From NCBI RefSeq assembly GCF_024166365.1, contig NC_064835.1:62166607-62230606 (forward strand): a stretch of 64,000 bases of DNA, written 5' to 3'. The stretch comes from Elephas maximus indicus. Lineage: Eukaryota > Chordata > Mammalia > Proboscidea > Elephantidae. Positions 44,475 to 55,200 of this stretch are shown one piece after another. Under the pieces are notes generated by a model. It saw only the letters and a program-made list of their open reading frames with translations, searched no databases and was not told the DNA's origin. The position numbers and the translations under genes are program-made. Numbering within the stretch: the first letter of the stretch is position 1; every line of letters starts with the position of its first letter.

Positions 44475-44522
44475 AACAACAAAACAAACCCATTGCCATT
44501 GAGCCAATTCCAACTCATAGCA
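44475..44522 (-). mobile_element. AfroSINE tail fragment
   Basis: 'cccattgccattgagccaat' and 'ccaactcatagcaac' only; the head is missing. Confidence 0.7.
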
Positions 44523-44524
44523 AC

Positions 44525-45175
44525 AAACTTACAGCAAAGATGTGTCACTTTGAGAACTAAGGTACGCCTGACCCCAGAACCAAAAAACTAAACCCATTGC
44601 TATCGAGTCGATTCCAACTCATAACAACCCTACAGGACAGAGCAGAACTGCCCTATAGGGTTTCCAAGGAGTGGCTGGTAGATTCGAACTGTTGACCTAT
44701 TGGTTAGCAGCTGAGCTCTTAACTACCATGCCACCAGAGTGCCTATGGTATTTTCAGTAGTCTCCTAGGCATATGAAAGTTGGACAATGAATAAGGAAGA
44801 CCAAAGAAGAGTAGATGCTTTTGAAATACAGTGTTGGTGAAGAATATTGAATATACCATGAACTGCCAGGGGAAGGAACAAATCTGTCTTGGAAGAAGTA
44901 CAGCCAGAATGCTCATTAGACGCAAGGATGGTGAGACTTCATCTCACATACTTTGGACACGGTATCAGGAGGGACGATTCCTGGAGAAGGACATTATGCT
45001 TGGTAAAGTAGAGGGTCAGCAAAAAAGAGGAAGACCATTAAAAAGATGAGCTGACATAGCGGCTGCAATAAAGAGCTCAAATATAGCAATACTGTAAGAA
45101 TGGCCCAGAACTGGGCAATGTTTCATTCTGTTGCACAGAGTCACTATGAGTCGGAGCCAATTCGACGGTACCTAA
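44525..45175 (+). mobile_element. RTE 3' end, right arm, split by an AfroSINE
   Basis: The RTE C-terminal coding region and tail, from 'cagcaaagatgtgtcac' to 'tcggagccaattcgacgg', is interrupted by a minus-strand AfroSINE at 44576-44743. Counterpart of 24843-25305. It lies immediately downstream of the NAT8 polyadenylation region, as in the left arm. Confidence 0.85.
44576..44743 (-). mobile_element. AfroSINE, right arm only
   Basis: Complete reverse AfroSINE ('ccattgctatcgagtcgatt' to 'atgccaccagagtgcc'). The matching RTE sequence in the left arm (about 25258-25270) is uninterrupted, so the insertion followed the inverted duplication. Confidence 0.9.
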
Positions 45176-45290
45176 AGAAAATAACAGATAAATGAGAGAG
45201 AGGCAATCGAAAATGAGTGAATGGAGCAAGAGACCCCACAGCACTCTAACACCATCCACACTAGATATTGATGTGAACAAGAAATAAGCT

Positions 45291-45296
45291 TTTATT
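45291..45296 (-). terminator. NAT8 polyadenylation signal, right copy
   Basis: AATAAA on the minus strand, about 100 bases past the stop codon, in the segment conserved with 24726-24731. Confidence 0.65.
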
Positions 45297-45396
45297 GTGT
45301 CATAGCACAGAGACATCAGGGCTTGCTTGTTACTACAGCAGAGTCCATCCTGTCCTGATGAATACACAAAGAATCAGATCACAGGCCCCCACCCTG

Positions 45397-46083
45397 CTAT
45401 GATGCTTGACAAACCTGAGGAGAAGGAAGGCGGAAGATGAAAAGAATCGCAGGAACAGCGACTATCCTAAAGCTCATTGAAAAGAAAAACTCGTGCATCT
45501 TCTGGACACCGAGGCTTTGATAAAGACCAATGGCGGAGTACTGTAGTGCAGTGGTAGACAGAATGACCTCACTGTAGCTCTGGTCCCGGGCAAACTGGAG
45601 GACCATCCTGACCAGGGCTTTCCCCATCCCCTGACCACGGAGCTCCACGGCCACAGACAGGTGTACAAGCTCCAACGGCTTTCTCCCCATGGTTGAATCC
45701 TCAGCTGGCAGACATCCCACCATACCCACCACTTTCTCCTCAAACTCAGCTACCCAGAAGTAGGAACCCTGCTCACTGAGGTAGGTTTTGGTAATGTCGG
45801 ACATGTCTGTGTTCAAAGCTATGACTTCACGTTCAGTCCAAGGATACTTGGCAAGGAACCTCAGGGCAGTGAGAAGGGCAAGGCTGGCCATGAGGGCCAG
45901 GAGCCAGGAGCCAGAGATCAGGAATAGGGCGAGGGGCCCCCCGAGTAAGAGCGCTAGGGTTTGGGGCAGCCTCAGCAGGTGGCAGAATGTGGTGGGGACC
46001 TGCTCAGTCAGTCCCTTGGAGAACAATTCCACCACCTCTTTGCAGTCACTGTCCTGGTATTTGCAGATGTGGTAAGGAGCCAT
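45397..46083 (-). CDS. NAT8: NAT8, N-acetyltransferase 8 (camello-like), intact
   Basis: A 228-codon uninterrupted frame, the usual NAT8 length (human 227). Family knowledge: an ER-membrane enzyme that acetylates cysteine S-conjugates with acetyl-CoA in mercapturate formation, mainly in kidney and liver; lysine acetylation of ER proteins is also reported. Seen here: N-terminus MAPYHICKYQDSD, hydrophobic membrane segment about residues 41-76 (LALLLGGPLALFLISGSWLL), then the GNAT fold from about 90 with YLSEQGSYFWVAEFEEKVVGM, acetyl-CoA loop RGQGMG at 149-154 fitting R/Q-x-x-G-x-G/A, and GLYQSLG at 187-193. The start was chosen because MAPYH matches the family. An upstream ATG at 46118 is out of frame. 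The whole CDS is in one exon (acceptor ends at 46138). Whether it is NAT8 or an NAT8B-like paralogue cannot be settled here. Confidence 0.93.
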   Translation of the reverse strand: MAPYHICKYQDSDCKEVVELFSKGLTEQVPTTFCHLLRLPQTLALLLGGPLALFLISGSWLLALMASLALLTALRFLAKYPWTEREVIALNTDMSDITKTYLSEQGSYFWVAEFEEKVVGMVGCLPAEDSTMGRKPLELVHLSVAVELRGQGMGKALVRMVLQFARDQSYSEVILSTTALQYSAIGLYQSLGVQKMHEFFFSMSFRIVAVPAILFIFRLPSPQVCQAS

Positions 46084-46289
46084 GGGCAGGCCTCTGTGTC
46101 TGAAATCTCTAAGTCCATGAAAGAGAGCTAGGCAGCCCTGGAGAAGAGAGAGTAAACCATGTGAGTACCCCTCATCACTCTCACCAATGGCTCCCAGCCT
46201 CCCAGGACCAGGGAGGCCCTGATCAATGGTGTGTCTTCCCGCTTTGGCCCTAGGCCACCTCTACTGGGAGAAAAGGACAGTCAGAAAGA

Positions 46290-46690
46290 CCTGCATTAGA
46301 ATCCTGGCTCCATTCCTGTCTAGTGTGTGATCTTGGCATGGACAGATTACCCAATAAGCAAGGTAAGGTCAGGCTTAATTGTGCTTACTTACTAAGCTGT
46401 AGTGCACAATTTCACCTGGGCTTCATGACATCAAAGATGGGGCAGAAGTGGTGAAACCCATGGGAAATTATACAGGACAGATTAGTAAGTAAATACAATT
46501 AAGTCCATGAAGACCTTGCTTATTGGTTAATCTGCTTCTGGATCTTGGGCATGTCACTTAACTTCTCTGAGCCTTGGTTTCTTCATCTGTAGAACAGAGT
46601 AAAGAACTCTAATTCTTCCAGTTGTTTTAAGACTTTAATAAAATAATTTATATAAAATATTGGCAAAAAGCTAGTGCCTAATACTTTTAA
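46290..46690 (+). mobile_element. MIR SINE in the NAT8 intron, right arm, split by a hAT MITE
   Basis: MIR text 'gaatcctggctcc', 'gtgtgtgatcttgg', then after the insertion 'gatcttgggcatgtcac', 'ctctgagccttggtttcttc', 'atctgtag'. Partner of 23530-23745. Confidence 0.85.
46337..46540. mobile_element. hAT-type MITE with perfect 8-bp target duplication
   Basis: A 204-bp element whose ends are inverted repeats (left catggacagattacccaata, right read in reverse cagaagcagattaaccaata). It is flanked by GATCTTGG at 46329-46336 and 46541-46548. A second copy lies at 48995-49189. The left arm MIR at about 23680 has a single gatcttgg-equivalent and no insertion. The intron lengths (653 bp left, 854 bp right) differ by about this element. 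Confidence 0.85.
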
Positions 46691-46991
46691 TAACATCTCC
46701 ACCGCACTTCTTCCTCTTTTACTGGTATTTTCATCCTCCTGGAACAGTGGGGTGGCACCATGCAGACCCAAAGGCCTTTGGTTCCTCTCCTGGGGATCAC
46801 ACATCACAGAAATCCTGTGTTTACAAGCACATGTTTCAGCAAAGGCTCCTTCCCCTTAATTGCAAAGTTTGAAGCTACTGAGGTGGCACAGGAGCCAAAC
46901 AACAAAAATATCCTGGCCTTGAGGTACAGAAGAACGTCCTGGAATAAAAGGCTCACACTTAGAGCATGTGTTTCCACCCAAGTCCTCTCAC

Positions 46992-47075
46992 CTGCCACCA
47001 CAAGAGCCTTGAGTGTCCTCGGAGCCCAACTGCACCCAGGAGAGACTGCTCAGGGCAGCTCCACCTCTTAAGTCA
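46992..47075 (-). other. NAT8: Probable NAT8 5'UTR exon 1, right copy
   Basis: On the minus strand the segment ends ggtggcag|gtgagagg, with the donor GT at 46991-46990 and acceptor cttctccag ending at 46138. The intron is 854 bp. The 5' end is approximate. Confidence 0.5.
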
Positions 47076-47115
47076 GGACCTGGAGGCCTTCTCATTGGCT
47101 GTTTCCTGGATGTTT

Positions 47116-47128
47116 AATAATCATCAAC
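47116..47128 (-). promoter_or_regulatory. HNF1-like site upstream of right NAT8
   Basis: Minus strand GTTGATGATTATT, three mismatches to GTTAATNATTAAC at fixed positions. It is 136 bp before the end of exon 1, as in the left copy, while the flanking sequence has diverged more. Confidence 0.5.
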
Positions 47129-47487
47129 CCCAGGGTCAAATCGCAGAGCAGGGAACCCATTCCCCTTCCCCTCTCTGATCCCCTGGACATGAGCCTGGAG
47201 AGGGGGAAGCAGGGTCTGGTACAGCTCATGGTCCTAACCCTAAGGAAGACCTGTGACCCCTCCTCCCATGTTACCATCACAGTTCATCTCCCACCCAGCG
47301 TCTAGTGGACTCTGTTGTGGACAGCTGCGAGAAGCCTGAGGAGCGCACCCCTCACCCTGTTCTCTGTCATCCATCACAGGCCAGAGTCCAGCTTTATGGC
47401 CTGGCACATAGGGCCCTTCACATGTGCTTCTCCCTGCCAAGGCTCTGTCTGGCCCAAGAAAATAGATCGTTTGCAATTCTCTGCCCT

Positions 47488-47518
47488 CACCTCACCTCAC
47501 CTCACCTCACCTCACCTC
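47488..47518. repeat. Pentanucleotide CCTCA/TGAGG repeat
   Basis: Six or so tandem 'cctca' units; the left arm has only one to two units at 22700-22710. It lies at the outer edge of the right arm. Confidence 0.9.
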
Positions 47519-47545
47519 GTCTGGCTCTACTTCCATCCACCCCCA

Positions 47546-47815
47546 TCCCCACAGCCCTTCTCACCCTCTTCCTTTGATGTGTGTGGCTAATTCCTTAGCA
47601 GTGGTCAGGGACGGCTCAGGCCCTGAGCACCATCTGTGCAGGCTCACCACCCAGGCATCCAAAACCCTACCTGAGCTGGATATGCAAAAGTGCCCAGGCA
47701 CTGGTGGGAGTTGGGGGGGGTAGTATAGAAAACTATGATAAAGGTATTGTGGTCACCCCCCTTTTTTTTGAGAAACACATTGAGGTATTTACAAACCAAA
47801 AAAAAAAAAAAAAAA
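47546..47815. other. Flank outside the right arm
   Basis: No gene seen. It contains a G run (47715-47721), a T run (47761-47769) and an A run (47799-47816). Confidence 0.4.
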
Positions 47816-48044
47816 GACCAAAGCACTTGCCACCAAGTTGATTCCAACTCATGGCGACCCAGCCAATTTCAACTCATGGAGACCCCATATATTTCAGAGC
47901 CAAACTGTACCCCATAGGGCTTTCATTGTTGTTACCTTTCAGAGGCAGATTGCCAGGCTTTTCTTCCAAGGTACCTCAGGGAGGGTTTACACCGCCAACT
48001 TTTTGGGTAGTAGTCAAACGCTTAACCATTTTCATTACCCAGGG
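47816..48044 (-). mobile_element. AfroSINE, minus strand
   Basis: It reads from 'gcacttgccaccaagttgat' to the head 'ttcattacccagggacc'. A short direct repeat of the 'caactcatggcgaccc' segment lies inside (about 47846-47887). Confidence 0.85.
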
Positions 48045-48390
48045 ACCAGACTTACTGGCCTAACAGAGACGGGAGAAACATTGCGAGTATGGCCCCCTGG
48101 ACACCCTTTTTAGCTCAGTAATGAAGTCACTCCCAAGGTTCACCCTTCAGCCAAAGATTAGACAGGCCCATAAAACAAAATGAGACTAAAGGGGCACACC
48201 AGCTCAGGGACAAGGACTAGAAGGCAGGAGGGGACAGGAAAGCTGGTAATAGGGAACCCAAGGTCGAGAAGGGAGAGTGTTGGTATGTCATGGGTTTGTT
48301 AACCAGTGTCAAAAGACAATACGTGTACTGTTTAACGAGAAGCTAATTTGTTCTGTAAACCTTCATTTAAAGTACAATTCAAAAGAAATT
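48045..48390 (+). mobile_element. 5'-truncated L1 3'UTR (type 1)
   Basis: It aligns with 38360-38700 of the central L1 from 'agacttactggcc' to 'aaccttcatttaaagtac'. No ORF2 sequence precedes it; it abuts the AfroSINE head. Confidence 0.75.
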
Positions 48391-48994
48391 CTTCCCAGGC
48401 TCGGATGGTCTCCTCCCTGCAGAGAACACACCTGGGTTGCCTGGTTTCTGCTCCCTAAATAACCAAGAGGAAGGAAGATTCTCTGGGTCTCTTTTCTCCC
48501 CCTTTCAGGCATTATTTCTCTAACCTACATGGCAACTGGAAGGTATTTGCCTTACGTTTCTCCTGCACATGTCCTTGTTGCTGCTGCCTTCAGCCTAGGC
48601 TGCCCTCTGGTATCTATCTAGGGTTGCCAGATAAAACACAGGGCACCCAGATAAGTTTAAATTTCACATAAATATGAATGATTTAGTATAAATGTGTACC
48701 AAATATAACCACCCACCTTTCTCCCCAAAAATCCATGAGAAGGAGACATGGACTTTCCTCTTTTCCTGCTCTTGCAACAAACAAACAAAATCCACCAGGC
48801 TGGGTTCAACAATGATCATTTATTTACCAAAGGGGTAGTGCTATTTCAGAAAAGATTTACAATGTAGGCGCATGACTCCCCATCTGGCTGACCTGGATTT
48901 TTCTTTGAATCTCTTGAAAGAAGGCAGTCCTCATTTGGAGAGCTTGATGTGCACTCCTAAAGTCAGTGGACTGGTGCTGACTTGTGACTTAGAC
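48391..48994. other. Intergenic sequence with a small MER-like piece
   Basis: No gene seen. Positions 48620-48710 ('gggttgccagataaaacaca', 'tttagtataaatgtgtacc') resemble a common palindromic mammalian MER DNA transposon; the name is not certain. Confidence 0.4.
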
Positions 48995-49189
48995 CAGGTG
49001 TGGATTAACCAGTAAGCAAGGTAAGCATGGGCTTAATTGTGTTCACTTGCTGGTCTGTAGTGAACAATTTCACGTGGATTTCTCCTCATCTTTGATGTGG
49101 TGAAAAACAGGTAAAATTGTGCACTCCCGATTTGTAAGTAAGCAGAAGGAAGCTTGTGTGTACCTTGCTTATTGACTAATTCGTCCCTG
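48995..49189. mobile_element. hAT-type MITE, second copy
   Basis: A 195-bp element with ends caggtgtggattaaccagta and, in reverse, cagggacgaattagtcaata. Flanking 8-mers acttagac and cctgagac agree at six positions. Related to 46337-46540 by both ends and interior ('gggcttaattgtgttcac'). Confidence 0.8.
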
Positions 49190-50068
49190 CCTGAGACTTG
49201 TAGAAGGTGAGAGGCCTCGCCCTACTATGGCTCTGGAGTTGACCTGCATTCCCAGCGTTCCCTGGGACAGACATGTGCGTTGTTTCCTGAGGACTGCACT
49301 TGGGACACGCATGCACATGTAGGATGGCTGCCTGGAGCCATTTTAAATCCTGCCCAAGAGGACTGTTGCTCTGTGGAGTGGCTGCTAGAAATCAGGTTTG
49401 GGGAGGAGGGGGCAACCACCAGAGGAAAAATACACCTGTATCACAGGAGCCCTGCTCCAGTGTTCCAGATGGGGGTCTCAGGATAACCCATGAAAGCATC
49501 CAAGACAGAAACAGTCACCATAAGACAAGGAGGTCCCTGACCCAGAGAACATGAAGTCAGCCTACGGCCTCTACTCTGCCACACGCACACACACAGATGC
49601 ACACACAGAGGCTGGCTGGTCAGAAACTTTGTTAAGCTGCTGCTGGAGGAGAAGGGTCAGGGGTACAGAGGATTGTACTCCCAGACTGTGCACAGCAGGG
49701 CCCAGCTGGGGAAGAGACATTTTAACTCTAAATCAAGCTGAGAGTATTTATTATTATTTGGGGCTGGGCACTTTTACTTATTGAATGGAGACTTGAGTTT
49801 CCAATGAAAAGCAAGCATTGTAGATGCATAATTACCTAGAAGTGATCAGAACAGTCAAGGGATGCCTGGGTCTCATCTTTAGAGTTAGGGAAAGGATACC
49901 CTCACTGGGTAGCTTACAAAGGACAGCAGGAGAAAAATAAAGTCAGGTTCTGATGTTCATAGCAGCATTGCTCATAAAGCACTAGAAATTATTCTTACCT
50001 AGTTATGAGTTCTGCCTGTTCAACAAGCTGCTTACTGCAAGATTATATTTGATACATATAAAATCAAA
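49190..50068. other. Intergenic sequence, no gene seen
   Basis: Includes a CA-rich microsatellite (49580-49610). Open frames 49225-49419, 49280-49486, 49300-49554 and 49551-49784 overlap each other and show no domain. Confidence 0.5.
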
Positions 50069-50276
50069 ACCAAAACCAAACCCATTGCCATCGAGTTGAT
50101 TCCAACTCATAGCGATCCTATAGCACAATATAGAAGTACCCCATGGGGTTTCCAAGGCTGTAAACTTTATGGAAGCAAACTGCCATATCTTTCTCCTGTG
50201 GAGCACCTTTTGGGTTCCAACTGCCAACCTCTTGGTAAGCAGCTGAGCGCTTAACCACTGTGCCACCAGGGTTCCT
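50069..50276 (-). mobile_element. AfroSINE, minus strand, well preserved
   Basis: It runs from 'cccattgccatcgagttgat' through 'aatctgccatatctttctcc'-like middle to 'aaccactgtgccaccagggt'. Among the least diverged copies in the window. Confidence 0.92.
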
Positions 50277-50429
50277 TTATATAGAAAATATCTTACATAA
50301 ATTATCATGCATAATAAAATGAATACCAATGAACTCACCACCCAAATGAAGAGCTATAAAGATAGCAATATTTCTGACAAAATTTTTGAAGCTGCTTGTG
50401 TCTCTTTTCCTTAATTCCAACTCATCTCC

Positions 50430-50815
50430 TCAAGAGGTAACCACTATTTTGATGCCTTTCAATTGTGGTTTTGGTGAAGAATATTGAATATACCATGGAC
50501 TGCCAGAAGAACAAGCCTGTCTTGGAAGCAGTACAGACAGAATGCTCCTTGGAAGCGAGGATGGCAAGACTTGGTCTCACATACTTTGGACGTGTTATCA
50601 GGAGGGACTAGTCCCTGGAGAAGGACAACATGCTTGGTAGAGTAGAGGGTCAGGAGGGAAGACTCTTAACAAGATGGATTGACACAGTGGCTGCAACAAT
50701 GGGCTCAAGCATAACAAGAATTGTGAGGATGGTGCAGGACCAGGCAGTGTTTTGTCCTATTGCACACAGAGACGCTATAAGTAGGAACAGACTCCACAGC
50801 ACCTAATGACAACAA
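50430..50815 (+). mobile_element. RTE 3' end, 5'-truncated (first of two in tandem)
   Basis: RTE C-terminal coding region ('gaagaatattgaatatacca') to the tail and 'cctaatgacaacaac'. Followed directly by a second RTE 3' end in the same orientation. Confidence 0.85.
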
Positions 50816-51220
50816 CATATGCATGTGAAAGCTGCACAATGAATAAGGAACACTGAAGAACTGAAGCCTTTGAATTATAGTGTTGGTGAACAATATTGAA
50901 TATTCCATGGACTACCAGAAGAATCAACAAATCTGTCTTAGAAGAAGTACAGTCAGATGCTCCTTAGTGTAGATGGTGAGACTTTGTCTCATGTACTTTG
51001 GACATGTTGTCAGGAGGGATCAGTCCCTGGAGAAAGACATCATGCTTGGTAAAGCAGAGGGCCATCAAAAAAGAGGAAGACCCTCAACAAGATGGACTGA
51101 CAGTGGCTTTAACAGTGGGCTCAAACACAGCAACAATTGTGAGGATGGCGCAGAACCAGGCAGGTATTTCCTTCTGTTGTGCATAGGGTTGCTGTGAGTC
51201 AGAACTGACTCAAGGGCTCT
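50816..51220 (+). mobile_element. RTE 3' end, 5'-truncated (second in tandem)
   Basis: It starts slightly more upstream in RTE ('tatgcatgtgaaagctgcac') than its neighbour and ends 'gagtcagaactgactcaagg', lacking the CAA tail. The open frames here are partial copies of the RTE C-terminus. Confidence 0.85.
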
Positions 51221-52249
51221 TGAGTCAACACAGTAAAACTATGATTACATATCCTTTCCTGCGGGTTTTTATTTTCCTGGGAACTGATAATGATTTTTGT
51301 TGTTGCTGTTTAGATGTCCATGCATTTATCACTAAATCAATTCCAAACTCTTTATTTATTAGTGTGCTATAAGTGAAAGTTTACAATTCACGTCAGCTCC
51401 TCATACACTTATACACACTGTTATGTGACCCTTGTTGCTCTTCCCATAATGTGACAGCACACCCTTTCTCTCCACCCTGTGTTTTCCATGCCCATTCAAC
51501 CAGCTCCTGTCCCCCTCTGCCCTCTCATCTCATCTCCAGATGGAACCTGTCCACTTAGTCTCATGTGTCTACTTGAGCTAAGAGGCACATTCCTCACCAG
51601 CATCATTTTATGTCTTATAAGCCAGTCTAAACTTTGTCTGAAGAGTTGGCGCTTCAGGAATGGATTTTGTTTTCGGCTAACAGAGAGTCGGGAGGCCATG
51701 TCCTCTGGGGTCCCTCCAGTCTCAGTCATACCAATAAGTCTGCTCTTTTTATTAGCATTTGAGTTCTGCACCCCACTTTTTATCCTGCTCCATCAGGGAC
51801 TCTCTGTTTTGTTCCCTGTCAGGGGAGTCATTGGTGGTAGCCAGACACCATCTAGTTCTTCAGGTCTCAGGCTGATAGAGTCTCTGGTTTACGTGGTCTT
51901 TTCTGTCTCTTGGGCTAATATTTTTCTTGTGTCTTTGGTGTTCTTCATTCCCCATTGTTGCAGGTGGGTTGGGACCAATTAATACATTTTAGATGGCTGC
52001 TTGCTAGCTTTTAAGGCTCCAGATGCCACTCACCAAAGTGGGATGCAGAACATTTTCTTAATACACTTTGTTATGCCAATAGACCTAGATGTCCCCTGAA
52101 ACCAAGGTCCCCAGATCCCTGTCTCTGCTATTCTGTCCCTCGAAGCGTTTGGCTGTATTCAGGAAACTTCTTAGCTGTGCTGACTTCCCAGGTATTGTGT
52201 GCTGTCCTTCCCTTCACCTGAAATAATTCTTGTCTACTCTGTAATTAGT

Positions 52250-55200
52250 GAATACCCCTCTCCCTCCTTCCCCACCTTTGTAACCATCAAAGAATGTATT
52301 CTTCTATGTTTAAACTTTTCTTGAGTTCTTGTAATAGTGGTCTTATACAATATTTCTCCTTTCATGACTGACTAGTTTCACTCAGCATAATGCCTTCCAG
52401 ATTTATCCATGTTATGACATGTTTCACAGATTCATCCTTGTTCTTTATCTTTGCGTAGTATTCTATTGTAAATATACCATGATTTGTTTATCCATTCATC
52501 AGTTGATGGGCAAGTAGGTTGTTTCCATCTTTTTGCTATTGTAAACAGTGCTACAATGAACATGGGCGTGCATATATCTATTCATGTGACGGCTCTTATT
52601 TCTCTAGGATATATTCCAAGGAGTGGGATTGCTGGATCGTATGGTAGTTCTAGTTCTAGCTTTTTAAGGAAGCGCCAAATCAATTTCCAAGGTGGTTGTA
52701 CCATTTTACATTCCCACCAGCAGTGTAGAAGTGTTCCAGTCTCTCTCCACAACCTCTCCAACATTTATTATTTTGTGTCGTTTTGATTAATGCTAGCCTT
52801 GTTGGGGTGAGACGGTATCTCACTGTAGTTTTGATTTGCATTTCTCTAATTGCTAATGATCATGAGCATTTCTTCATGTATCTGTTAGCCACTTGAATGT
52901 CTTCTTTGGTGAAGTGCCTGTTTGTATCCTTTGCTTATTTTTTAATTGGGCTATTTGTCCTTTTGTCGTTGAAGTTTTGCAGTATCTTGTAGATTTTAGA
53001 GATTTGACTCTGATTGGATTTGTTGTAGCCCAAAATTTTTTCCCAGTCTATAGGTTGTCTTTTTACTCTTTTGGTGAGCATAAGTGTTTGATTTTTAGGA
53101 GCTCCCAGTTATGTAGTTTCTTTTCTGGTGTTCGAGCATTGTTAATAATGTTTTGTATACTGTTTATGCCATGTATTAGGGCTCCTAGCTTTGTTCCTGT
53201 TTTTTCTTCCATGATCTTTATTATTTTAGATTTCATGCTTAGGTCATTGATCCATTTTGAGTTAGTTTTGTGTGTGGTGTGAGGTATGGGTCTTGTTTCA
53301 TTTTTGTGCAGATGGATATCCATTTATGCCAGCACCAGTTGTTAAAGAGACTGTCTTTTTCACAAATAACAGACTTTGGGCCATTGTCAAATATTAGCTA
53401 CTCATAAGTGGATGAATTTATGTCTGGGTTTTCAATTCTGTTCCAGTGGTCTATGTATCTGTTGTTGTACCAGTACCAGGCTGTTTTGACTACTGTGGTA
53501 GGATAAGAAGTTCTAAAATCACGTAAAGTAAGGCCTCCCACTTTGTTCTTCTTCTTCAGTAATGCTGAACTTATCTGGGACCTCTTCCCTTTCCGTATGA
53601 CGTTGGTGATTTGTTTCTCCATCTCATTAAAAAATGCCGTTGGAATTTAGATTGGGATCGCATTGTACCTATAGATCGCTTTGGGTAGAATAGACATTTT
53701 CACAATGTTGAGTTTTCCTATTCCTGAGCAAGGTATGTTTTTCCACTTAGGTAGGTCTCTTTGGGTTTCTTGTAATAGTGTCCTGTAGTTTTCTTTGTAT
53801 AGGTCTTTTACATCTCTGGTTAGATTTATTCCTAAGTATTTTATCCTGTTGAGGGCTATTGTAAATGGTATTGATGATTTCCTCTTCAAAGTTCTTTGCT
53901 GGCGTAGAGGAATCCAACTGATTTTTGTATGTTTATCTTGTATCCTGATACTTTGCTGAAATCTTCTATTAGTGCCATTAGTTTTTTTGTGGATTCTTTG
54001 GGGTTTTCTGAATATAAGTTCATATCACCTGAAAATAGAGATACTTTTACTTCTTATCAGTTTGGATGCCCTTTATTTCTTTTTCTAGCCTAATTGCTCT
54101 GGCTAGGACCTCCAGCACAATGTTGAATAAGAGCAGTGTTAAAGGGCATCCTTGTCTGGTTCCCGTTCTCAAGGGAAATGCTTTCAGATCCTCTCCATTT
54201 AGGATGATGTTGGCTGTTGGCTTTGTATAAATGCTCTTTATTATGTTGAAGAATTTCCCTTCTATTCCTATCTTGCTGAGAATTTTTTCATGAATGGGTG
54301 TTGGACTTTGTCAAATACCTTTTCTGCATCAATTGATAAGATCATGTGGTTCTTGTCTTTTATTTATGTGATGGATTACATTGATAGTTTTTCTAATGTT
54401 GAACCATCCCTGCATACCTGATATGAATGCCACTTGGCCATGGTGAATTTTTTTTTTTTTGACATCTTGAATTCTATTGGTTAGAATTTTGTTGAGGATT
54501 TTTGCATCTATGTTCATGACAGATGTTGGTCTGTAATTTTCTTTTTTTGTCGTGTCTTTACCTGGTTTTTGTATCAGGGTTACACTGGCTTCATAGAATG
54601 AGACTGGAAGTATCCATACTTTTCTATGCTCTGAAATATCTTTAGTAGTAATGGTATTAACTCGTCTCTGAAAGTTTGGTAGACTTCTCCAGTGAAGCCG
54701 TCAGGCCCAGTGCTTTTTAAAAATTTTTTTATTGGGAGTTTCAAAGTTACCTTTTCAATCTCTTCTTTTGTTATAGGTTTATTTAGTTATTCTACCTCTG
54801 TTTGCATTAGTTTAGATAGGTAGCATAGTCCAGAAATTTGTCCATTTTCTCTAGGTTTTCATATTTGTTGGAGTACAATTTTTCATAGTATCTGTTATGA
54901 TTCTTTTAATTTCAGTTGAGTCTGTTGTGATATTGCCCATCTCATTTCTGATTCAGGTTATTTGCTTCCTTTCCTGTTTTTCTTTTGTCAGTTTATTGAT
55001 TTTGTTAATGTTTTCAAAGAACGAGCTTTTGGTCTTGTTAACTCTTTCAATTGTTTTTCTACCCTCTATTTCATTTAATCCTGCTCTAATTTTTATTATT
55101 TGCTTTCTTCTGGTGCCTAAGGGCTTCTTTTGCTGCTCTCTCTCTCTCTATATATTTGTTTGAGTTGTAGGGCTAATGCTTTGATTCTGGCTCTTTCTTC

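Larger units (their letters stand above)
41000..47545 (-). repeat. Right arm of the NAT8 inverted duplication
   Basis: Reverse complement of 22675-28938 with conserved order of elements. It is longer than the left arm because of insertions found only here: an LTR (42170-42629), an AfroSINE in the RTE (44576-44743) and a hAT MITE in the NAT8 intron (46337-46540). The outer edge lies at a pentanucleotide repeat near 47490-47518. Confidence 0.9.

Noticed and set aside
51479-51982. A 167-codon plus-strand frame (and 59440-59946)
   Set aside because: Both are antisense to L1 3'UTR sequence and recur only because the two L1s share that UTR.
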